A DNA stretch of 64,000 bases, taken from NCBI RefSeq assembly GCF_000189635.1, contig NW_002476522.1, positions 186,001-250,000 on the forward strand. The letters are read 5' to 3'. This document shows, in pieces, positions 37,542-50,117 of the stretch. This stretch comes from Tetrahymena thermophila SB210 (taxonomy: Eukaryota > Ciliophora > Oligohymenophorea > Hymenostomatida > Tetrahymenidae). The translations under genes were made by a program, and so were the position numbers. Each line of letters begins with the position of its first letter. The first letter of the stretch is position 1. Below the pieces are notes generated by a model. That model had not been told where the DNA came from. It ran no database searches and was given only the letters and a program-made list of their open reading frames with translations.

Positions 37542-38984
37542 ATTAATATTTTTTAATGTAATTATCAGTCAAAAATAAATTCCCATTAATTTTGCTGTAG
37601 TAAAATTTAATCGCATAGGTTTGTATGTATTTATGTATGTATACATGCTTGAGTAAATTTATCTATTTGTTTGTTGCTATGAGAAAAATAGAAGATATTT
37701 TTCTTTTTGATATTTCCAGTGTAAAATGATTAAATTAATCTATCAAAAAGTTTTACAGTCAGTGACTATTGTCTATTTTTTTGTGATAAAATTCTATTAA
37801 ACTAAATTAAAATTATGAGAAGAAATACTTAATTATTTATTACTTTCTTAATTATGAAAATCACATTTTTTAAACATAACCTTCGTTATGATTTTTCGAA
37901 TTTAATCAGAATTGATATAGAATGATTAATAAGTGTATTATCTTTCAAGCAAACATAATATAATTAAAGAATATATATTATTTATGCAGATATTAAAATA
38001 ATCTCCTTTCTAAATTAATAGTTTACATAAATTAATGAAAAATAAAAAAAACGCAAGCATAAAAGAAATTATAAAGCAGCAAAATCTTAATGAATTTTTT
38101 TCATAATTATTTTGAATTTACTTTTTTTATTTATAAAAATTTGTATAAATGATCATAAATTAATAATTTGATTTAAATATTTGAAGTATTAATATCCAAT
38201 CAATAACTTTTTTAATTATGTCTTAATATTTTTGATTGCGCAACCACTAAATTGATTGATTTTTAGCTAAGCTTGAATATTTTATATAATAGCTACTTTT
38301 CATAGACTATAAATTAAGATTATTAAGATTATCAAAAACTAATTTTAAAATGGCTTATGAAGTAATTTTAAATATAAAATCACAAATAGATTAGTCGGTT
38401 TATTTAAGTTTGTATTTCAACTAAATTAAGTTCAAATCAAATCATCCTCTCGATGATTGGACTCTCTTAAAGTCAGTCAATTTCAAAAACTTTTTATCAA
38501 AGATCAATCAATCATTCATTGAATTAATTTATATATTTGCGAACCTGGTTATCATCAATTCAAAAATCTTTTAATATCTAAATTTTATCATGAATGTATT
38601 GAATAATGTTATCTTGATAAAGAAATCAGGCATGTCTGTATGTATGTATACAAGCAATCAATTAAATTAGATGAAATCAATTAACTAAAGCGAAATTAAA
38701 TTAACAAAATAGCCAGAAAAAACAAAAAAAAAGAATTTCACTGATATTTAATAAAAAAAGAAAATAATAAATTTTAAAAGCATTCTAACTTAGAAGGAAA
38801 ACAAGCCAATCAACAAAAGCAAGATAAAGCACGTCAAAGGAAAGAACAAAGCAAGCAAAAAAGCAAATTAAAGAGAGTAAAGAGTGACAGAAAGACTTTA
38901 ATAGGAAAATCTTGTTCATTTCTGGTTGATTTCAAGACTAAAAATCTTCATCTTAAACAATAAAATAAAATAATTTAAAATTAA
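37542..38984. other. Intergenic region
   Basis: 3' flank of the CDPK-like gene and 5' flank of the Q-rich gene. It contains short GTAT/TATG microsatellites at about 37620-37645 and 38638-38648. The purine-rich stretch 38700-38980 is probably 5' UTR. Confidence 0.5.
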
Positions 38985-41564
38985 ATGTCAGCTACACAAA
39001 AAAGGAATAGTGATACAGATTTATTTTTTATAATTGAGTCTCTCACAATTTATTTTGAGAAGATCCTCGAAATTATGGATGAACCTCTCAAAAATTATTC
39101 AAAAACAGAATGGTTTAAATTCAAAGAACTGCTTACCTCTCCAGATCTTTCGCCCTGTAAGTGTTTTTCTTATGCCAACTCTTTAAAATTAGTTAAGCCT
39201 TAGCCTATTGTAAAAGTGGCAACATTCAACTTAGGTGATTTAGGGGATTAGTAATCAACTGTGTCACAACCTTAATCTAATCAATAATCTGTAACATAAA
39301 CACCAGTCTTAACTTTAAAAAAATAAGAACCTTCGATTACAGTGCCAAGTTTAATTTCTCTTAGCACAGTGAGCCCACCAAATACTTTTTAGAAGTAATA
39401 CTCCTTTAACACATCTAAAATACTTAATGAAAATAAAGAACAAGAATAAAAGAAAACAAAAAATTCAATAATTAACGTTCAATCACTTTAGTAAACTAGC
39501 TAGCCATAAATTTAGCAGTAAAATGGAAATAGTTCTACCCAATAAAATTTATTATCACCTCCTCCTTAAACATATTTAGGAGCTTAGTCACAACCACATT
39601 TTAATTATAGCAATTAAATATCTATGAATTCGATAAGTGGTTCACCTAGCAAAATTTAGAGCTCTGCTCAAACTTAAACTAATATTAGCACAACCCAAGC
39701 TGGAAAATCTTCACATAACACTAGCAATTAAAGTTCTTTAGGAAATAATAATTATTTAAATGGAGGCTCTTCAAACAATCCTAGTTAAAATGTTAAGCAA
39801 ATTCAATAGACATTGCAGAATATTAGCTCAATCGGTATATCTTCAGCTAACCAAAATTAAGCAGTAGGATCCAATAGAATTCATAGTATCTCTATCAATT
39901 CTGCTAATAACTCAAGCAATCTTAATTTTTCATCTAACCAAACCAACGCTCATAATGCAGCAGCAGCAGGTTCTAACCCAAATAATAATAATTCTTCAAG
40001 TAACAACTATGCAGTCGATGAAAGACTGCGTTCACCCTAATTAAATAGCAGTAATCAAAATGGCATTTATTTATCAAAAACCTCTTCTCGAAATTAAGCC
40101 ACATCAGCTTCTAGATTAAAAAATAAAAATCATATTTCAGTTTCAAACATTTCAAACCTCTAAGTTAGTAGCAAGAAATCACCTTCGTAGCTTGAAAAGC
40201 TAGTTTCTTCTACAAAAGTACCATAGGCTCATATGAAAGCTCAAAAATCGCTTTAGATTGATATCAAAGAAAATAGCTTTTAATCAAGAAATAATTTGTA
40301 AAGCAATCCAAGCGTTATGTCTTCAACCTCAACTCGTGTTGATTTGAGCAAAATTAATTAAAATTCTATTGGAAATTTGCTTAGTACAAGTAAAAATTTA
40401 ACTGGCTCACCATAGTATATAACTTCATCAACTAATTATGGAAACTACAATTCTCATCTTTTATCTTCTGTTGGTTCATCTTAAAATGGTTACAGTAGCT
40501 CTGCTAGCAAAGGCTTGACCAACAACTTAAGTAGCAAGAGATTTGAAGGATAAAGTATGACTGATCGTATCAGAGACAAACCTTAGATGAATTCAATTAA
40601 AACGGAGTCTGTATTAATAGAAAATAGCCCTCCTAATCATAATAATTACACTGATAATAGCTCTAATGGCAATTTTAATAATGCTTCTCCTGAAAACAAA
40701 TAGAATTAGAATCCTTTAACATTCACTTCCTCAACTAGCAATAGCATACTTAATTTAGGTCTTTAATAGGTACCTTAAAACATAGTTTAAATATAGCAAT
40801 AAGTTATACAAGAATAGCCTTAAAATGAGTCAATTGGATCACCTTCTAATACACCCTTAACTACTGCTATAGGAATAGAGCATCCTCCAATTCGTAAAAG
40901 AGCAAGAAGAGAGACTAGAAAGCTCAGTTTAGAGAAATTCTAAAATAATATTGATGCAGTTTAGAGATAGAGTGAATTAGAAGAAAATGGCATTACTCCT
41001 ATCCTTCCCTTAGCCCATAATAAAGGATATTAGCAAGTTCTTATGAACCGTCTAGATATTCTCCATTCACCAAATAATCATTAAGAAAAAAAGCGTGATC
41101 CTTCACCTGTAAATAATAGAATCGCTTGCGATAAAATACAAGGAATCCACGACTTCTAAAAATTCAAAGCAGAAGAAGATGTAGTAAAAGAAAATCCATA
41201 CAAGCATTTATTGTAAAAAGTTCAACAAAGAATTAATGTATTTTTGATGGATTCAAAAACATTAGAGTTGATATCAGGAAAGTTCACAGATGTAGAAGAA
41301 ACTAAAAGACATAGAGAATAAGCAAATAAGCAAGGAGCTGCTGTTAGTTTCTAATCTGCCAATAATAATGTTAATGGAGGAGTGCAGGAAAGACAAGAAA
41401 TCAAAAGAGATAAGTTAAAAAAATACTCAGTATTTGCTAAAAAAGGATAAGATTAGCAAAACCTCAAAAAGGTAGATGATCAAATTACAAAAGACGAGCT
41501 TAAATTAGTCAATCCTCTAATAAAACAAAGAAAAAGGGATGAAAAAAAGAAGTTAATTATTTGA
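38985..41564 (+). CDS. Q/N/S-rich low-complexity protein with basic C-terminal region, 859 aa, single exon
   Basis: An uninterrupted 860-codon frame. The first 75 residues form a helical, non-repetitive domain (SDTDLFFIIESLTIYFEKIL). Then follows roughly 550 residues dominated by Ser, Asn and Gln, mostly with TAA/TAG glutamines. From about residue 635 the sequence becomes charged and ordered: PPIRKRARRETRKLSLEKF is a strong nuclear-localisation-like cluster, followed by a Lys/Glu-rich C-terminus ending RKRDEKKKLII. No known domain recognised. The composition resembles prion-like nuclear regulators or RNA-binding scaffolds, but that is an inference. The start is the first ATG of the frame and follows an A-rich leader (AATTAAATG), typical for ciliates. 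Confidence 0.82.
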
Positions 41565-42339
41565 AAGGATCATGTTAATTAATTAGCCTATCAAAAACTT
41601 AAAACTATAATATACTGAAACTACTAATCACAACAAAATTTTCCATGACATAGACAACTTATTCGTGCTTCTTCAAAGTAATAAAAGAAAAAGTAGGTCT
41701 ATAAAAATTTTAAAAGTTTTTAATTAGACTAAAAATAACAACAAAAAAGAAATGTATTTGATTAAATCTATCAAGAATACTAACTAAAAATACTAAAAAT
41801 TATTATAAAAGAAAAAACTAAACACAACCACCATTTCTATAATAAATATTTATACTAAATTAAACTGAACTAAAAAAATAGTTAGCTAGCTTACATATTT
41901 GAATATATCTATCAATTCATTTAATTATTGATTCATTATTTCTAAATTATTGTAATTTTATTGAAATATTTACTATTTATATATTTGTATTTATTATTTT
42001 TCCGAATCCACTTATTAATAAAGATAGATAAAAATAAAGATATTAAGTTGTTAGAGAAAAATTTTTAAATATTAACTTTTATTTTGATTAACAACATTAA
42101 CTAATGTTAAAAGTCAAATTTTTACATTTATCCAATTTTATTGCTAAAAAGGAAATTTATTTAACGAATATTAAGTTTTTTTTAGTCAAAAATATAATTT
42201 TATAAAAACTTATTTTAGCAGAAGAAATTTTATATGATAATAAATACAATTATTATATTTATAGAAAATAAAAATCTCAGTCACTAGAATTGTGAACACA
42301 AATAAATTTTATTAATTTTTTATTTCGCTACTTATTTTT
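41565..42339. other. Convergent 3' intergenic spacer
   Basis: Lies between the 3' ends of the Q-rich gene and the first vWA gene. AT-rich, with no feature recognised. Confidence 0.55.
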
Positions 42340-43983
42340 TCACTAAAATAGTCCTTTTTTTGCTTTTACTTTAGAAACCATTTCTTATTATAAACAATTT
42401 TAATACATGTCACATTTTTCAATTGCTCTTGATTATTGCTTAAGATTTGCATTCATGTTCATAAGCATTTTGAATTTACCTTCACTTTCATAAACTCCAG
42501 GCTTAGCATTTTATTGACATTCTTCTAAATCCTTTTTGATGAGCTAAAGCTTTTCTTTATTTTTAGGATGTGACTTATCAAAACGTTCAATCATAGATTG
42601 AAGAATTTGTTAACCAGATTCATACTTTTACTATTCAGCTTCTTTCATAGCTTAGTCCATGGCTTCAGAGGCCTTTACACGTAAGTAATTTAACTCTACA
42701 CTATCATTAATTTCTGAGTCCTAGGCTACTTTTTCATTCTAAGTAAATAGTGTCAAAACTAAATTATTATCTTTAACTACCTTTGTTGTATAAGTGGGAT
42801 CAACTGGAATAGCAGAAACCGTTGCTTTTACTATTTCTGCATTTCTTTCAAAGTCTTCAAGTCTTTCAACATTATTAGCAGGAATAGTAATTTCAAAAAT
42901 AAAATCTTTTGAAATTCCACTCAATAATTAATTAATTTAGACACGATATTAAGTATCTTATTTAATTACACTCCACATATCTCCATATATTTTAGAAACA
43001 TTAGCATTCTAAAAGAATTTTTTATATTATGAATGAAGTAATAGTTCTACATCTATAATAATTTCTTGTGCAATAACTGAGAAAAGTCCACCAAGAGCGT
43101 CAACAAAAAATTCATCAACTTAATTTATTTTTTCTACATAATAGAAGTTACCATCCTTTAAGCTACAAATCTTGTTCATCAAAGGACCATCATGGTCAGA
43201 ACCAAATCCGAAAGAGTGAATAGTAAAACATTCTTACGATAGATGCTTTTCTAAACTCTATCTAACCCTTAAATCAGCTCCTCCATCTTACCCATCAGAC
43301 AAAAGGAATATAGAACTAACAGGATTATAATATTTACGTTCTTTCAATACTCTAAAAGCTAATTCCATACCACTGTTAATGTTAGTTCCACCATGACAGT
43401 GAATTTCGTTGATAATTTTAATTAAATTAGGTTTGTTAGAACTATTTGTCTTCATTAAATGGCAGCGTCGAGAGACACATGAATCGAATGCAATTAAGCA
43501 TAATCTATCGTTTTCTCCTAGAAGCTCTAGCAAGTACTCAAGAGTCTTTTTAACATTTTCAATCTTATTACCAGACATAGATCCAGATCTGTCGATAACA
43601 CAAACAAGATCAAGGTTGGGTCTATTTTCAAGTCTATCTTATTTAGCTGCTTCTAAATCTGTCTTTGGAGAATCTTCAGTTTTATCAAGAGTTTTGACTG
43701 AGACCATAACTGGAATAGATTAACTAGCAGAAGAGTTAAACTAAAAGTGTTTATGTAAAGTCTTAACATCCAAACTTAATCCTTTGTCTAGATTATACTT
43801 TTATTTATTTTAACCTACACCCATCTTTTAGAAGTTATATTCAATAGGTTCATCATCATCTAAAATATCTACAACTGGTTTGTAATCTAGGAAATCTTCG
43901 TCTAAAATTTAGGATTAAACTTACTTTTTTTCAAAGTTTTGATTTTTTTTTGATCGAGAAGAGCTTGATTTGTTGTTTCCCAT
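42340..43983 (-). CDS. von Willebrand factor A-domain protein, array copy 1, 547 aa
   Basis: Single exon of 548 codons. It starts MGNNKSSSS: Gly2 and Ser6 fit an N-myristoylation site. The vWA domain (about 115-300) has an intact MIDAS: DRSGS at 131-135, Thr200 in GGTNINSG and Asp230 in LLSDG. It should therefore bind a divalent cation and a ligand acidic group. A beta-rich domain follows (KDFIFEITIPANNVE, then IVKATVSAIPVDPTYTTK), then a helical C-terminus (ASEAMDQAMKEAEQQK) ending KAKKGLFQ. The order vWA, beta domain, helices resembles WAV3-type cytosolic vWA proteins without their RING finger. It probably acts on the cytoplasmic face of a membrane. Copy 1 is the most diverged of the four, especially in the vWA domain and at the extreme C-terminus. 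Confidence 0.9.
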
Positions 43984-45099
43984 TTATTAGTTTAGTGATT
44001 GCTAGAAATATTTGTTTGATTTACAATTTTTTAATTTTTAATTTTTATATTTACTATTTATATAAAATTTAGTAAAAGAAAGATATCTTTTTCTAAGAAA
44101 TAATTTAATTTTTAACAAATTTTTTTGACCATAAAATTTTATAATAATACAAATAATTTGTTTCTATATTTTTTTATAATATTTTTGGCAGAGTTTTTAA
44201 ATTAAACAAATAAATACTTCTTTTATACAAATTTAATTTATAATTTTGAAAAATTTTTATCATTATATTAAATAAGATATGTAAACACTGTTGAATCCTA
44301 ATACAAAAACATTCTACAATAATATAAAAATAGAAAAAAAAAATATTGTTAGTTTGTTTGTATTTTATAATTTATAAATTAAATTTATACTTATCAACAT
44401 TTCTTATAAATTCTTAGATTATAATTATTAAATGAAAAATATTTCTATATTATGAATAAATATATAAAGAAAAGAAGTTTTATATTAAAATTATAGTAAG
44501 CACTTTTTATTTATCAGCTGATAAAGACTATTTACTAATATTATATAAAACAGATATAAAGAATTCATAAGTAGAAGTTAAACTTCTTCTATTTGATAAA
44601 CATCCTAAAGTATAAACCCCTTATCTTTACCATTCATTAAATATAAAATACTATTTAAAATTTAAATTATATTTTTATCTATCTAAAATAAATTTATAAA
44701 CAATAAAAAATCAAATTATTAAAAAATAAATATAATAAGATTAATATTGATTGAGTAATAGTTTTTAATTATAAATGCGTGAATTATGATATAATTTAAA
44801 TTTAAGTTATTATTCGAATATTTTTATTATTTAAAATTTATTTTTTTATTTAAAAATTAGAATATTTAAAAGTTTATTTTTTTTAATAGCTTTTAATTTA
44901 AAAAATAAATAAATCTAAAGGCAACATGTTAATATTTAAATAAATTTAAAATAAGTAGATTATTATTTAGAAAAATTAATTATAATTATAAAGTAGTATG
45001 CTATATAAAATTTAATGTATCATTATAAAATTGTTTTTAATAAGAATACAAATAATTTAAATTTATTAAAATATAAGTTTAGTTTTTAATTCTATCCTT
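43984..45099. other. Spacer of vWA array (copies 1-2)
   Basis: AT-rich spacer of about 1.1 kb. It is partly similar to the other spacers of the array (for example ATAAAATTTWATA and AATAAATATATAAAGA-type segments), consistent with duplication of gene plus flank. No gene. Confidence 0.5.
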
Positions 45100-46635
45100 T
45101 CACCAGAATGATCCCTTTTTAGCTTTTGCTCTAGAAACCATTTCTTATTATAAACAATTTTAATACATGTCACATTTTTCAACTGCTCTTGATTATTATT
45201 TTAGATTTGCATTCATGTTCTTAAGCATTTTGAATTTACCTTCATGCTCAAAGACCCTAGGCTTAGCATTTTATTAACATTCTTCTAAATCCTTTTTAAT
45301 GAGTTAAAGCTTTTCTTTATTTTTAGGATGTGACTTATCAAAACGTTCAATCATAGATTGAAGAATTTGTTAACCGGATTCATACTTTTATTATTAAGCT
45401 TCTTTCATGGCTTAGTCCATAGCTTCAGAGGCTTTAACACGTAAGTAATTTAACTCAACACTATCATTAATTTCAGAGTCCTCAGCAACTTTTTCATTCT
45501 CAGTAAATAGTGTCAAAACTAAATTATTATCTTTAACTACCTTTGTTGTATATGTGGGATCAATTGGGATAGCGGAAACTGTTACTTTAACTATTTCTGC
45601 ATTTCTTTCAAAGTCTTCAAGTTTTTCTACTTTATTAGCAGGGAAAGTAATTTCAAAAATAAAATCTTTTGAGACTCCACTCAATAACTAGTTTATTTAT
45701 ATACGATAAGAAGTATCTTTCTTAATTACACTCCACATATCTCCATATGTTTTAGAGACAGTAGCATTCTAAAAGAATTTCTTATATTATGAATGAAGTG
45801 ATAATTCTACATCTATAACAATTTCTTATGCAACAACTGAGAAAAGTCCACCAAGAGCATCAACGAAGAATTCATCAACTTAATTAATTTTTTCTACATA
45901 GTAGAAGTTACCATCCTTTAAGCTACAAATCTTGTTCATCAAAGGACCGTCATGGTCAGAACCAAATCCGAAAGAGTGAATAGTGAAACATTCTTAAGGA
46001 AGATGTCTTTCTAAGCTCTATCTGACTTTTAAATCAGCGCTTCCATCTTACCCATCAGATAAAAGGAATACAGAACTAACAGGATTATGATATTTACGAT
46101 CTTTCAATACTCTAAAAGCTAATTCCATGCCACTATTAATGTCAGTACCACCATTTGCTTCAATTTTGTTGATAATTTCTTTGAAAGCTGGTTTGTTTGA
46201 ATTGTTTGTCCTCATTAAATGGCAAAGTTTAGTAGCTTTGGAATTGAATAAAATCAAACACAATCTATCATTATCTCCCAAAAGCTCAAGCAAGTATTCA
46301 AGGGTCTTTTTGACGTTTTGAATCTTTTCACCTTCCATAGATCCAGAGTTATCTATAACACAAATAAGATCAAGGTTAGGTCTATTTTCAAGAATATCTT
46401 ATTTAACAGCTTCTTAATTTCCTTTAGGAGCATCTTCAGTTTTATCAAGAGTTTTAACTGAAACCATAATAGGAATAGATTAATTAGTTGATGAACTGAA
46501 TTAGAAGTGCTTATGCAAAGTCTTAACATCCAAACTCAATCCTTTATCAAGATTGTATTTCTATTTATTTTTACCATCGCCCACATTTTTGAAGTTTTAA
46601 TCAATAGGTTCATCAGAACTTAAAATGCTTCCCAT
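45100..46635 (-). CDS. von Willebrand factor A-domain protein, array copy 2, 511 aa
   Basis: Single exon of 512 codons. The N-terminus is short, MGSILSSDEPIDQNF, again with Gly2/Ser6 for myristoylation but lacking the Ser/Asn-rich extension of the others. MIDAS residues are present as DNSGS, GGTDINSG and LLSDG. The beta domain (KDFIFEITFPANKVE) and the helical tail follow as in copy 1, and the C-terminus ends KAKAKKGSFW, shared with copies 3 and 4. The body is much closer to copies 3 and 4 than to copy 1. Its shorter N-terminus suggests loss of the linker rather than a wrong start, because the only upstream frame is intergenic AT-rich sequence. Confidence 0.9.
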
Positions 46636-47554
46636 TTTATTTTATTAGTTTAGTGCAAGAAATGTTTGTTTGAATTGTAATTTTTTTAATTTTTATTTTT
46701 TATTTTCACACAATTTATAAAGATTTTATTTTTGAAGCAATCTTATTCTTAGAGAAAATAGAATTTCTGATAAATTTGTTTGATCATAAAATTTAATAGA
46801 GACACAAATAATAAGAATCTAATAAATTTTTATGTAGAACTTTTAAATGAAAAATGTGTCTATAATAAGAATGAAAAAACATTAATTTAAAATTTTTGAT
46901 AAAATAGATTTATATTAAAGATTATTAAAAGCACTTTTATTAGTGTTAAATACTCTTCTAAAATTATATAAAATAGACAAAAATAATTATAAGTAAATTT
47001 GTATTTTTATCTAAAGAATTCACAAGTTGAAGCTAAGCTTGCTCATTTTTGATAAACATTCTAAATTATAAATTTCTAAGCTTTAATTTTCATTTAATTA
47101 CAAAAAATAAAATACAAATTAAAATTTTATTTTAATCTATCTAAAATAAATTTAATAATAATTAAAAAGATTTGTTATGTTATTATAGCTTAAAAAAAGC
47201 TAAACTAAATAAAAAACATAATTATAAAAAATAAATATTATATGATTGTAATTGATTAAATGCTTGAATTTGGATATATTTTAAATTTTAATTATTATTC
47301 AAATATTTTTATTTTTTAAATCTTTTTAATATTAAAATTGGTTAATTTAAAAGTTTATATTTTTTAACAAAATATGTTAATCTTTCAATAAATTGAAGTT
47401 AAATTAATTATTTTTTAGAAATCCTAATTAAAATAATAAAGTAATTTTGTTTTTAAGTATTATATAAAATGCATTTTAACAATATAAAGTATCAATTTTA
47501 ATAAGAATAGTTTTTATTTTTTTATATTTCTGTTTGGTTTTTTATTTTATTCTT
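46636..47554. other. Spacer of vWA array (copies 2-3)
   Basis: AT-rich spacer clearly similar to 49190-50117: a shared segment lies just downstream of the copy 3 and copy 4 stop codons, with AATATAAAGTATCAATTTTA at 47480 and 50044. No gene. Confidence 0.6.
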
Positions 47555-49189
47555 TCACCAGAATGATCCCTTTTTAGCTTTTGCTTAAGAAACCATTTCT
47601 TTTTATGCACAATTTTAATACATGTCACATTATTCAACTGCTCTTGATTGTTATTTTAGATTTGCATTCATGTTCTTAAGCATTTTGAATTTACCTTCGT
47701 GCTCATAGACCCTAGGCTTAGCATTTTATTGACATTCTTCCAAATCCTTTTTAATGATTTAAAGCTTTTCTTTATTTTTAGGATGTGACTTATCAAAACG
47801 TTCAATCATAGATTGAAGAATTTATTAACCAGATTCATATTTTTGTTATTCAGCTTCTTTCATGGCTTAGTCCATAGCTTCAGAGGCTTTAACACGTAAG
47901 TAATTTAACTCAACACTATCATTAATTTCAGAGTCCTCAGCAACTTTTTCGTTCTAAGTAAATAGTGTCAAAACTAAATTATTATCTTTAACTACCTTTG
48001 TTGTATATATGGGATCAACTGGAATGGCAGACACAGTTGCTTTTACAATTTCTGCATTTCTTTCAAAGTCTTCAAGTTTTTCTACTTTATTAGCAGGGAA
48101 AGTAATTTCAAAAATAAAATCTTTTGAGACTCCACTCAATAACTAGTTTATTTATATACGATAAGAAGTATCTTTCTTAATTACACTCCACATATCTCCA
48201 TATGTTTTAGAGACAGTAGCATTTTAAAAGAATTTCTTATATTATGAATGAAGAAATAGTTCTACATCTATAACTATTTCTTATGCAACAACTGAGAAAA
48301 GTCCACCAAGAGCATCAACGAAGAATTCATCAACTTAATTAATTTTTTCTACATAGTAGAAGTTACCATCCTTTAAGCTACAAATCTTGTTCATCAAAGG
48401 ACCGTCATGGTCAGAACCAAATCCGAAAGAGTGAATAGTGAAGCATTCTTATGGAAGATGTCTTTCTAAGCTCTATCTGACTCTTAAATCAGCACTTCCA
48501 TCTTACCCATCAGATAAAAGGAATATTGAACTAACAGGATTTTGATATTTACGCTCTTTCAATACTCTAAAAGCTAATTCCATGCCACTGTTAATGTCAG
48601 TACCTCCAGTTGCTTAGATTTTGTTGATAATTTCTTTGAAAGCTGGCTTGTTAGAATTATTTGTCTTCATTAAATGGCAAAGTCTAGTGGAATACGAATT
48701 AAACAAAATCAAACAAAGTCTATCGTTATCTCCCAAAAGCTCAAGCAAATATTCAAGAGTCTTTTTGACATTTTGAATCTTTTCACCAGACATAGATCCA
48801 GAGTTATCAATGACACAAATAAGATCAAGGTTAGGTCTATTTTCAAGACTTTCTTATTTAACAGCTTCTTGATCTCCCTTAGGAGCATCTTCAGTTTTAT
48901 CAAGAGTTTTAACTGAAACCATTACAGGAATAGATTAATTAGTTAAAGAGCTGAACTAAAAGTGTTTATGCAAAGTCTTAACATCCAAACTCAATCCTTT
49001 TTCAAGATTGTACTTCTATTTATTTTTACCATCGCCTAACTTTTTGAAGTTTTAATCAATAGGTTCATCATCATTATTAATCTTTGTAGGCTCTGAAACT
49101 TGGTTTTCTTAATTTAGCTATGGCTAATTGTAATAATGTTGAGAGTTATAATTTTGGTTTGATGTAGAAGAACTAGATTTGTTTCCCAT
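47555..49189 (-). CDS. von Willebrand factor A-domain protein, array copy 3, 544 aa
   Basis: Single exon of 545 codons starting MGNKSSSSTSNQNYNS, with Gly2 and Ser5/Ser6 for N-myristoylation and a Gln/Asn/Tyr-rich linker (YYNQPQLNQENQ) before the conserved DDEPIDQNF segment. MIDAS: DNSGS, a Thr in GGTDINSG, and LLSDG. The beta domain KDFIFEITFPANKVEKLEDF and the C-terminal helices are nearly identical to copy 4. The stop follows KAKKGSFW. Likely a membrane-tethered cytosolic adaptor with metal-dependent ligand binding; partner unknown. Confidence 0.9.
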
Positions 49190-50117
49190 TTTTTTATATT
49201 AGTTTGGTTATTGCTAGAAATTTTTGTTTTTTGAATTGTAATTTTTTTAATTTGTAATTTTTTATGTTCAAACAATCTATAAAGATTTTGTATATGAAGA
49301 TATCTTTTTCTTAGAGACAACAAAATTTCTGATAAATTTGTTTGGCCATTAAATTTAATAGAGACGCAAAAAATAATAGTCAATATTTCTTATAAATTTT
49401 TACTTAGAATTTTTAAATGAAAAATGTTTCTATAATGAACTTAAAATTTTTGAAGAAATAGACGTTTTATATCAAAGATTATTGAAATCACTTTTTATAA
49501 GTGTTAAAACTTCTAAAATTATATAAAATAGACAAAAATAATTATTATAAGTAAATTTGTATTTTTATGTAAAGAATTCATTAGTTGAAGATAAATTTGT
49601 TCATTTTTGATAAACATCCTAAAATATAAACTTATGAGCTTTAATTTTCATTAAAGAGCAGAAAATAAATTACAAGTTAAAATTAAAATTTTATTTTTAA
49701 TTTATAAAATATAATATAAATTTATTAATTATTAAAAAGATTTTTTGTATTATAAAAACTAAAATAAAAATAATTAAACTAAATAAAAAGCAAAACTATT
49801 AAAAATAAATATAATATCATTGATATTAAATGACTAATTATTATTCAAATATTTTTACTTTTAATATTTTTTATATAAAATTTGTATATTTTTTTAATAT
49901 GTTTTAAATTAAAAAAATAAAATTTAAAAACAGCAAAAATTAATTTTACAATAAATTAAAAATAAATAAATTATTTTTTAGAAGTATTAATTAAAATAAT
50001 GAAGTAGTTTTGTTTTTAAGTATTATATAAAATGCATTTTAACAATATAAAGTATCAATTTTAATAAGAATAGTTTTTATTTTTTTGTATATCTTTTTTG
50101 CTTTTAATTTTATTCTT
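49190..50117. other. Spacer of vWA array (copies 3-4)
   Basis: AT-rich spacer homologous to 46636-47554. No gene. Confidence 0.6.

Noticed and set aside
43409..43723. Plus-strand 104-codon open frame
   Set aside because: It lies opposite the vWA domain of array copy 1, which is clearly coding on the minus strand.
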